Assembly: GCA_000727475.1 (NCBI GenBank)
Contig: KL647290.1
Span: forward strand, 2,666,212-2,730,211
DNA length: 64,000 bases
Direction of reading: 5' to 3'
Source of the DNA: Sarcocystis neurona
Lineage: Eukaryota; Apicomplexa; Conoidasida; Eucoccidiorida; Sarcocystidae
Shown here: in pieces, positions 55,945-64,000 of the stretch
How the letters are laid out: every line of letters starts with the position of its first letter
Position numbering within the stretch: the stretch's first letter is position 1
The notes under the pieces: model-generated
Told to the model about the DNA's origin: nothing
Database searches by the model: none
The model's input: only the letters and a program-made list of their open reading frames with translations
Program-made: the position numbers and the translations under genes

Positions 55945-58460
55945 TGACGCCACAGTAGCGCGTGAAAAGTGAAAGTACGCACTATACACATGCAGAAGAC
56001 ACGACCATGAAGGATTCCCAATTTGCCCGCGGAAGAATACAGTTAGAGGAAGAAAAGCAAATATCAAAGTGGTGATCGTGATGGAGATGAAGAAGAAAGA
56101 ACACGGACCCGTGGGGGGTATCGGGGTAGCAAGACTGAAGGCGCCACCCGTGCATCAGGCCTACGATTGCGACCTGCTTGCGAGTTGCGGTTTCCCTGTA
56201 TAGTTTGTACGTAAATTATGGTCACACGGCTCTTCCGACTACTTAAGGTCTTCGCTTCGTCTGCAGGATTTACTGGAAGTTTTCCGCTCACTGACTATTG
56301 CTGTGCGGGAACTGTTCTGACTTCCCTGCACGTTTCGCATGACTACGCACAGCATTGCATGCATTCACACACTTTGTACGTATACAGTCCACTAACATGC
56401 ATCTGTAAATATTGCATAGATCCGTATTTATGTATCTGCGCAGGAACACAGATGCACGCATTCATACGTAGGGACGCGTGAAGTCCCATTACATACAACA
56501 CACCCACTCAGACGCATGCACACACCCGTTCGCACACCAACGAGAAACACGCGTAGCTGAAGCATCCACTGTGTACGCACATATATCGACACAGTACCTT
56601 CTACGGACAGACGCCGTATTTGTGTCCGGGATCTGTTTCAAGGAAAGATACCATATGTGTGTGAAGAGTGGATATGTAGCAGAGTCGACACGAAGGAACG
56701 ACACCGACGGCGTGCGCAACATGCTATGAATATGTCGAAGGTGCATACGTAGTAGAGTGTACCCATACGTAAAGCTTTTCTTGCCCAGAAGCATCAAGGC
56801 AACTTTCTATTGCCTTCTGTGCGACACCGGTGTCATTTGTGGTATTTGATATCCCGCCGCAGTCCGAATTCTCCAGCATCCAAGTATTAGACAGATGGAC
56901 AGAGCTTTTCTCCCCATAAACAATAGTGCACTACACTTTGGGATAGTTGTACATCTGCGTGCTTTTGTATTTGCGTAACTGTCCTGTCAGTGTTCCTTAC
57001 GAAATATAACTGCACCTAAGTGTACACACATATATAATTGTGCATACCCGTAAAACTTGCACATATCTGCAGACATACAGATACATGTGCACATCGAAAA
57101 CCCTGCCTTAATCCATTACGTAGTGGTCCCACTGCTGAAAGACACTGGCCCTACTAGCTGAAATTCATGTCCTCCAATGGCGAACACACAAGGCCTTTTG
57201 GCGGACACTGCGGGGAGGGTGTCATGCTGCTTGTAGGAGACCTGTGGACAAGTACAAGATTCCATTGCTCTGCGTACAAAGGCTAGATAAATGCGGCAAG
57301 TTCACCTGTGCTTTTGTACTCTCACTTCATGCTACAGTGTGTGCTTGTCTGCCTGCTGTCATATATGCACACGTGTAAGCGTGGAGGTGTGTATGTGTGC
57401 ATGTACGTAGCAATATGTGTACACATCTATGGCTCGATGTCTGTATGTAGAACAAGACCGCTGGCTGTTTGTGGATCTTTCTAGCAGTTCCACCATATTA
57501 GACATGCTGCCAAGAGGTGTTCCCGTGAGCAGCTGTACATACGCATACATATCTGTACACCTATGCATAGGGTGTAACTGTTTGCACCTGCAGATTCATA
57601 TACAGTCTCGTAGAATAACATACATATGCGCACACATCTGCGACGCAAGTATACTTTACGTATAAGTCTTGTTATTGTACAGCGGCATAGTCTGTGCTTC
57701 TGCTGGCAGCGCAGTTTAAATCGGGCTATAGTAGCACTCCAAGCGTATGTACGTGTGTAGCTGTGTACAGACGTAGCGTGTCACGACAAGCATGGCCCAA
57801 CGGCAACTATTGTCGGCTTCGACAAAAACGTGGCTCCTCTTGTATTACGTTGAATACCCTTTCGGTGTGCATGCAAATGTGTGTGCATATGTAAATGTGT
57901 ATATTCGTGTAAACGCACACAATTATCTTGAACATTGAACAGAAATCTGCGCACGCAGACGCTAGCCTTCTGAATTAAAAAAGTTGTTCACGTTACACTG
58001 GTTACCCACGAGCGAGCCACTAGCTTCTACTGTTTTAAGCGCTGTAACATCCACACCGACCAGTGGCTCACTTCGTGATCGCGCCACTAAGCTGCAAGAC
58101 GCTGCCTTGTCGACAGCCCACCTGTGCCCTGCGCACGAAGGGACCACTTCTCTCAATAACGCAACTGTGTACTGATTCGTGCCCGCAAGGTATCGCTTTA
58201 TTTACAAGGGTATCATATTCAATGCATTTACGTGTAGAGAGAGAGCTGTTCGTTATTTTGCGAAGTCGCTGCTAGACTGTCCTTATTCAACAACTGTCAT
58301 ACGTTATCAACGTAACAGGATCTTTGGATCCCACTGATTTGCACGATTACATGGCTGGAGAAACTCGTAGCCGTTAGGTCATCTTTCCGCAGGAACAGGA
58401 TTGTGCAACAACTTTTCTCACGGAGATAGCTACCGTAACCAGCCTTTATCCGGTGAGTAC
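55945..58460. other. Mostly repeat-poor DNA, weak ORFs
   Basis: Small ORFs at 56218-56481, 56478-56729, 57417-57665 and 57984-58175 (+) and 57359-57568 (-) lack recognisable motifs. About 56800-57350 has no ORF of note. Confidence 0.35.
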
Positions 58461-58531
58461 ACTGGCACTCCTCACACTTAAAGATCAGCATGAGCGTAAG
58501 CGGCAAGCTACCGAGTTTCACAGAAAATATT
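58461..58531 (-). CDS. Candidate exon with CxxC motif, possible DNL zinc finger (Zim17/Tim15-like)
   Basis: Between the acceptor AACCTGTAG and a donor CCAGT|GTACTC lies IFSVKLGSLPLTLMLIFKCE then ECQ. A hydrophobic strand ending FxCxxCQ is how the DNL zinc-finger family begins (L-x-x-x-F-T-C-x-x-C-x-x-R); these proteins are mitochondrial Hsp70 partners. The second half of the domain (a further CxxC followed by H-x-I-A-D-N-L) was not found, so this stays a suggestion. The frame is also open on to 58297. Confidence 0.3.
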
Positions 58532-59173
58532 CTACAGGTTTTTGACACATGAGGGCGCGTAAGAGTACCATTTTCAGCATAGATTCAAGCAGCAGGTGCC
58601 GCTTTAGGTAATATGCACGCGCCTGTCTACCCGCGAACGCAAATATTTACACATATATACATGTACGTGTAAATATATGGGTACCCTTCTGTCTACGCGT
58701 TTCGCTGTCGTGGGAGCGCTTGGGGAACGACGGACCTTGCCCCGCCGATTTTGACACGCTTTGAGTGCCTGTGCTTGTGTATGTCTCCGGCACATAGTTC
58801 ACTGTGCACAGGGGCTTATCTAGATACCGATATAAACACGCTGCTGTGTACGTATCCTCTCGAAGTGGAAAGTTGGCTGCAGATATCAGCAGCCAGTGTA
58901 GACCATGACGAAACATTTGTTTTGAAGCATCTGCACACATTTATGTGGAATCAAGAACACATGTGCGTACACCACTATACACTTATGCGTAGTTCCTCGC
59001 AAACTGAGGCTTCGTTAGTGTTTAGTTATGCCGATGTGACCCCCCCAAAAAAAGCGCAGTGCCGGTGATTACGCGGCAGGCTACTGAACGTGGTAGCGTG
59101 CGTACAACACGTTTCTGTTCCTGCGTGGATTGCGTGGGTGATCGGCGGCACGAAAGAATCTCCCAAAATAAAT
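58532..59173. other. Unassigned repeat-poor DNA
   Basis: Overlapping weak ORFs (58647-58940 minus, 58751-59068 plus). Nothing recognised. Confidence 0.35.
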
Positions 59174-59438
59174 TTACTCGCGGGCAGGAACGCTGCACAG
59201 CAGATACATTCTCAGGACCGTCGCAGATTGTACACGCACGTACGTCGGAAGTGAATGCACCAAGAGTAACATTCTACATCTACCGTTTAAGATTATGAAA
59301 CCGCGGCCGACAGACCCCGCTGCAGGGGTGAAGAGCACGCCAGGGAACACGAGACTCCCCGATTCTGAATACGTATCAGCAGGAACTTTGGATGTTTCCC
59401 CCTGTCTTTCAACCTTCCCTGTCTCCATTCCTTCTTTT
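59174..59438 (-). CDS. Candidate minus-strand terminal exon, unknown product
   Basis: After an acceptor (CCTGTATGCAG) the frame reads KEGMETGKVERQGETSKVPA, DTYSESGSLVFPGVLFTPA and then a hydrophobic stretch to a stop at 59174. The + strand is also open (59295-59450). Composition favours the minus reading slightly. Not recognised. Confidence 0.25.
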
Positions 59439-59699
59439 CTGCATACAGGTATAAATATGTACAGATACATATACATATATATATATATGTATATATCTAC
59501 TGTCACACAGCTGTGTGCCTCCGGCCTTTCCTGCGGAGCGTGCGCCGTTCCTTTTTTCGCCGTAATCAACGTGATCGTCGTTGATAAGTTGATGGCCGCA
59601 GTTCTCTATTTACTTGTGGTTGATGTGGAAGTGCCCTCTCGGAAGACTGGAGCACGGTCTTGCTGTAGGATGCTGCGAGAGTTGTGTGATGCAACACAA

Positions 59700-59719
59700 C
59701 ATCCTTACGCGCGTACACA

Positions 59720-59764
<45 letters not shown>

Positions 59765-59812
59765 ACGGACATACATATATATGTATGTATATATATATAT
59801 ATATATACACAG
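59700..59812. repeat. (AC)n and (TA)n up to the second gap
   Basis: AC run 59718-59760, then GGACATACATATATATGTAT and a TA run ending ACACAG directly before the N run. Confidence 0.95.
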
Positions 59813-60475
59813 NNNNNNNNNNNNNNNNNNNNNNNNNNNNNNNNNNNNNNNNNNNNNNNNNNNNNNNNNNNNNNNNNNNNNNNNNNNNNNNNNNNNNNNN
59901 NNNNNNNNNNNNNNNNNNNNNNNNNNNNNNNNNNNNNNNNNNNNNNNNNNNNNNNNNNNNNNNNNNNNNNNNNNNNNNNNNNNNNNNNNNNNNNNNNNNN
60001 NNNNNNNNNNNNNNNNNNNNNNNNNNNNNNNNNNNNNNNNNNNNNNNNNNNNNNNNNNNNNNNNNNNNNNNNNNNNNNNNNNNNNNNNNNNNNNNNNNNN
60101 NNNNNNNNNNNNNNNNNNNNNNNNNNNNNNNNNNNNNNNNNNNNNNNNNNNNNNNNNNNNNNNNNNNNNNNNNNNNNNNNNNNNNNNNNNNNNNNNNNNN
60201 NNNNNNNNNNNNNNNNNNNNNNNNNNNNNNNNNNNNNNNNNNNNNNNNNNNNNNNNNNNNNNNNNNNNNNNNNNNNNNNNNNNNNNNNNNNNNNNNNNNN
60301 NNNNNNNNNNNNNNNNNNNNNNNNNNNNNNNNNNNNNNNNNNNNNNNNNNNNNNNNNNNNNNNNNNNNNNNNNNNNNNNNNNNNNNNNNNNNNNNNNNNN
60401 NNNNNNNNNNNNNNNNNNNNNNNNNNNNNNNNNNNNNNNNNNNNNNNNNNNNNNNNNNNNNNNNNNNNNNNNNNN
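59813..60475. other. Assembly gap (663 N), likely bounded by the same sequence twice
   Basis: The 46 bp before the gap (59767-59812) and the 44 bp after it (60476-60519) are identical except for one TA unit. ORFs crossing the gap are artefacts. Confidence 0.97.
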
Positions 60476-60519
60476 GGACATACATATATATGTATGTATA
60501 TATATATATATATACACAG

Positions 60520-60706
60520 AGAACAACACGTATGTCTAAACATATACGCGTACACACACCTACACACGCGGATGCACGTGTGTCCGCATACAAATACATG
60601 TACATTACGTAAGTGTACATCCTAAGTAGAAATGCGTACGTACTCAAGCCTTTACATCCTTGTGTACGTGTGTACCATGGAACGGTAATATTTACCGTAT
60701 AACTTT
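60520..60706. other. Short stretch after the gap, no gene seen
   Basis: CACACG-type and ordinary sequence; nothing recognised. Confidence 0.4.
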
Positions 60707-60995
60707 TTACGAGAGAGCCCTACACAAGCGGAGGAGTGGCTGCGTGTGGAGGTACGAAGGTTTAGAAGAAGAATTCGCTCCTTGTGGCTGGTACGGTAAA
60801 TCTCTACGCAGGGCGTCAAGTATACGCAGGATCTGCCAGTTGCGGTAGGGGTGATCTGTGCAGAGGCCTACAACAGTACGGCTGATAGAACAGTAGTGCA
60901 GTGTCTGAACCAGATCTACGATGGTGTTGTCGCAGTGGAGAAGACCAGTAGTGGCCGCCCCGCAGCTCCGTAAAGCAAGACGCCAATGATAGGAT
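60707..60995 (-). CDS. Candidate C-terminal exon of eIF2B epsilon
   Basis: After the acceptor GTGGAAGGCAG the minus frame reads SYHWRLALRSCGAATTGLLH, DNTIVDLVQTLHYCS, then TDHPYRNWQILRILDALRRD and a tail to TAA/TAG near 60707. The QILRILDAL helix is of the kind found in the W2 (MIF4G-like HEAT) domain that ends eIF2B epsilon and activates the exchange reaction. The similarity is weak and rests partly on position, downstream of the beta-helix exon on the same strand. Confidence 0.3.
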
Positions 60996-61580
60996 CTGCC
61001 TTCCACAGACGAAGAAGAGAGCAAGTGCAGTTGTGTCGGACGAGGCAACTTAAGGGGGTAAAAGTCAACGATGCTGCGTACGGAACAGAAAAGTGACAGC
61101 GGCAGCACGTGCGCTACAGGACTTCCCAAAGTGATGGACAACAAGAAGAAAAGAGCACCTGGATTTAAAGAGAAATGTAACAGCGGCAACGTCTCTCCTT
61201 CGACTAGTGGGAGGTGTAGAAGGCAATTAGCAGGAGATTGTCTTCACAGACAAATGGGGACAGCGTCACCGTTTAACTTTTGTAGCGACGGGGGCAAAGA
61301 GCACCTCCGTATGTGCACCGCCGTGTACACCGCGTGTTGTGAACCCTGCAGATCCAACAATGTCTGCGTGCAATAGTTTATACGTAATTGCGGCCTATCT
61401 TTTAAAGAAAGGTGTTAGTGTTGGGATCTCTCGACACCGGCTTTCTGCTTTTCCAGCTGCGTGCCCAGCTCCTTGCCCTCAAACACTCCACTGCGAGTGT
61501 GCCGAATCAACAAAATCGCACTGTCCATCCTGCCATGAATGCGTACGCTTGTATGAATGAACTCTCTTGATTTGCGCACT
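60996..61580. other. Probable intron or intergenic DNA
   Basis: ORFs on both strands (61071-61376 plus, Cys-rich 61339-61560 plus) without a recognised domain. A GTAAGT donor-like site on + at 61582 follows the Cys-rich ORF. Confidence 0.3.
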
Positions 61581-61589
61581 GGGTAAGTG

Positions 61590-61680
61590 AAGAGCGGTGC
61601 CACAGCTCTTGCGAAGGACCTCGCTGTTAAACTGCGCTCCTTGACACTCTATGGCGACATCGTCTTCAGCACCGCTTCCC
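61590..61680 (-). CDS. Candidate eIF2B epsilon exon, start of the W2 domain
   Basis: The minus frame reads EDDVAIECQGAQFNSEVLRK then SCGTAL, resembling the family's DNLVLEINSLKxxYNxSLxE helix pair at the start of the catalytic W2 domain. Exon borders are not clear; limits given are approximate. Confidence 0.3.
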
Positions 61681-62280
61681 TCTCCGTGTGTCACAAGATT
61701 ATTTTGTTTTCTCCAAGTCTTTGCATGCATAGGCGCACCCACATTCGCCCCTTTTCGTTCACGGAACAAGAGCGGCCTGCCGACCTCGCCCCGAACAGTG
61801 GGCTTTGAAAACACCCACGGTCCATAACCACGCGAGATACTGCGAGTTGCGTACAACTGGTAGATGCCTTGTTAGTGGAAGGAAGTGGCCACGATTCCCA
61901 TAGTAGACAAAACTTGGGGTTGCTTTCATGTCGAAGTGAGCCGCTGATTCTAAGCTTTTCGGATTGGGGCCAATGTTGTAAAGTTTGCCTGTACAGGGGG
62001 TCTACACATGTCTTCAGGGAAGACGGATTTAGACCACGCATAAGTACAATTAGGTATGTACACCTAGCTCCGCAGACACCTTCATTTACCGGAGTGTGTG
62101 TATTACACTTTGGTATACTATTGCCGCGCAAACTTTCTGTTCTGGGAATACTATATCTGCGCAGACGTAATGGCCGGCAGGAGGCAACCACAGGTGTCCA
62201 TTTTCACGTGTGAAGCCTTTCGCAGTCGTGCACCGCGGTACTTCATCGCCGCCGGTGTGTACTGTAGTACACACAAAGGT
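61681..62280. other. Between eIF2B epsilon exons, probable intron
   Basis: Ordinary composition, ORFs on both strands (61691-62191 minus, 61869-62213 plus), none recognised. Confidence 0.35.
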
Positions 62281-62984
62281 TCATCTCTCAAAAAACATTC
62301 CTGTTTTAGACGCTTTGGAGTATTTGTGCGGACTTCTGCTGTCTGGATTTTTGCTCCGCCTGTACGCGTCATTAAAGTCCTTGCAGCTGCTGTTTCTGCC
62401 CGGATTCCCCTGTACTTCCCCTTCCACTGCCGTTGCTGTTGCGGAAGGCCACTGGTGGAAGCGCGGTAGCGGCAAGGCGATGAGTGGCGCTGCCGACCCG
62501 CCCACAGAAACAGAAGCTACCCAACGCTTATCGTGCGGCATGTGGAAAGTCCGTATTGCATTTTCACCTCTTTCAGTAATTGATCTGCATGCTTGCTGCA
62601 GCAGAAGCTGAGGATCCTCATCCTGCTTCCGACGCTGCTGCTGTTTTTCCTGCTGCTGCTGTAGTTGCTGCAGCAGATCAGCGGAGTAGAGCCTAGTGAA
62701 GGGAACAACTTCTAGGCCTTCTTTGACTACTACGCAGTGACATAGGACGCAGCCACGGGAAATAATAGCCGCACGCTTTATGGTGCAGTTTGCTGCTATG
62801 AGCGACTGCAACACGTGCACTCCTTCTTCCAGTACTACGTCATCGAATAGGATAGAATCCTCAACATAAACTCCACTGTGAATACTGCAACGGGCTCCTA
62901 TTATCGAGCTGCGAACGCGTGCGCTGCTGTCGATGCGTGTGTCGTTTCCAATGAACACCAGCGGGGCTGATTCCATGTCAGGGC
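62281..62984 (-). CDS. EIF2B5: eIF2B epsilon, left-handed beta-helix exon
   Basis: eIF2B epsilon is the catalytic subunit of the GTP exchange factor for eIF2. After an acceptor (GACAGCAG) the frame has hexapeptide-repeat turns: VFIGNDTRIDSSARV, SSIIGARCSIHSGVYV, DSILFDDVVLEEGVHVLQSL, CTIKRAAI and GCVLCHCVVVKEGLEVV. The QSL and CVL-x-x-x-VVV arrangement fits epsilon better than gamma. A Gln-rich insertion (LLQQLQQQQEKQQQRRKQDE) and a low-complexity Ala/Ser/Pro tail follow, ending at a stop at 62281; a donor such as GC|GTACAG near 62365 may end the exon earlier. The nucleotidyltransferase-like N-terminal domain must lie beyond the window's right edge. The frame is open upstream to 63102 in Ala-rich sequence. 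Confidence 0.75.
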
Positions 62985-62999
62985 CTGCTGTCACTACCG

Positions 63000-63360
63000 T
63001 AGCAGCCTGACACGCACAAGAAGGAGCAGCACCAGCAGCAATAACAGATCCAACAGCAGCCATAATAAAATGTGAGCGACCGCAAGAAAAGCTGCTCCGC
63101 ACAGAAAATCACCAGCAACGGCAGCAGCAGACAAACTACGCAGAGAAACAACAGGGAGAATTGGGGACACTGCACGGGAAAACCAGCAACGACCGAACAG
63201 CACCACGGGATCAACGACAGTGCTGGAAGCACAGCACAAGCACCAGAAGCAGAACGAATCGAGGCAGTATTAGCAGACACAGGAAAACGGCAGCAAAGAC
63301 ACGAAAACCTGCACCAGCAGCAAGCGCGGAAGCAGCGAAAGAGGAAGAACAGAAGTTACG
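63000..63360. repeat. CAG(+) tract
   Basis: Interrupted CAG/CAACAG units on +, CTG on the eIF2B epsilon sense strand, directly upstream of the beta-helix exon, so probably intronic. Confidence 0.7.
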
Positions 63361-64000
63361 TTGGAAGGACGAAGACAGGCTGCCAGAGACGGGCCACGAT
63401 CCACACGAGCGGAAGATATAACCAAAGCAGCAGTTGCACAGTAGCAACGACATAAAGAATCTCCCAGTGCCAGAGTCTCTCGTTCAACTCTCTGTCCATA
63501 AAAGAGTATACACACATTACAGATTTGGGGATTGGGGAGGTTTCTGGCAATGCAAGTGTGTATCAGCGCTCTTCATAGTAATACACTTATCGTGTTGCCC
63601 GTCGATGTGTGTGTGCGACTAATATGTCAGCTCGCAGCAATGCCCAGACGGAAGCTAGCGCTGATTGGTTCATCTCAAGCACCCCGCGGCTGCTCTATTC
63701 ACCCGTCTCGTCCGCAACAGCTGTGCCAGGTCCTAACAGGGTCGACGCATAGAACTGGCCATAATTAAGCAAACGATTACCCGGAGGGCAGCTCCTTTCG
63801 TATGTTCCACTGTTGCCCCGGCACGGTACAACATCTAAAGTACCATTACTCTAGCAACGTTCACTCTAACTACTACTGTTTAAGGAGAATCACTCCCATT
63901 GTTGCCGTTTTCAGCCGCAGCCGCAGGCGATGTGAGAAAAAAACAGCAGCAGCAACAGGATGCAGACCACCAGCAGCAAGTAGGCACAGCTCCTAAAGCA
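63361..64000. other. Right end of the window, no supported gene
   Basis: Ordinary composition with short ORFs on + (63434-63622, 63532-63768) and minus (63356-63550), then CAG units again from about 63940. Confidence 0.35.

Noticed and set aside
59295..60647. Open frames of 270-414 codons spanning the second N run
   Set aside because: More than half of each is N and the rest is AC/TA repeat.
1..64000. CRISPR arrays, tRNA and rRNA genes, bacterial operons, complete transposons
   Set aside because: No spaced direct repeats with unique spacers, no cloverleaf with a T-loop sequence, no rRNA signature and no transposase or reverse transcriptase motif was seen by eye; a tool search could still find a tRNA.

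Overview
The window looks like nuclear DNA of an eimeriid coccidian (Eimeria or a close relative). The grounds are: dense CAG/CTG trinucleotide tracts that encode long Ala, Ser and Gln runs inside conserved eukaryotic proteins; long introns packed with TA, TG and CAG/CTG microsatellites; tiny exons with GT..AG borders; and alternation of repeat-rich and repeat-poor blocks. Species cannot be fixed from sequence alone. I saw no bacterial operon, CRISPR array, tRNA, rRNA or intact transposon. Two runs of N (15806-16416 and 59813-60475) are assembly gaps.

Layout. 1-2.35 kb: last exon of the retromer subunit VPS29 on the + strand, preceded by more than 1.9 kb of repeat-rich intron. 2.35-8.4 kb: microsatellites with scattered weak ORFs. 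9.46-12.22 kb, minus strand: a two-exon gene for an ATP10-like mitochondrial ATP synthase assembly factor, carrying a large low-complexity insertion and an N-terminal sequence that looks like a mitochondrial presequence. 12.2-19 kb: CTG tracts, minisatellites, one gap and several weak exon candidates. About 19.2-34.74 kb, + strand: a long RlmN/Cfr-like radical SAM methyltransferase gene. Nine exons (22058-34739) could be joined with every intron phase matching. 34.7-44.6 kb: a repeat-poor island with compact unrecognised genes, including a minus two-exon gene (39457-39937) facing away from a + ORF of 356 codons (40611-41681). 44.7-47.5 kb: repeats plus a candidate exon. 48.17-53.50 kb, minus strand: LSM8 in three located exons (31, 169 and 79 nt) split by introns of 2.3 and 2.8 kb. 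53.5-59.8 kb: mostly repeat-poor with candidate exons, one carrying a CxxC motif like a DNL zinc finger. 60.7-63.0 kb, minus strand: the left-handed beta-helix exon of eIF2B epsilon, with two candidate C-terminal exons; its N-terminal part must lie beyond the right edge.

The recognised genes are unlinked housekeeping functions: endosomal sorting, ATP synthase assembly, rRNA/tRNA-type methylation, snRNP core and translation initiation. They are not a pathway. The most unusual item is the RlmN-like gene. Its 37-nt exon encodes the iron-sulphur motif as CxxxCxxD instead of CxxxCxxC, and the residue matching the conserved catalytic Cys just before it is Ser. A second observation is that CAG/CTG tracts tend to read CAG on the sense strand of exons but CTG on the sense strand of introns.
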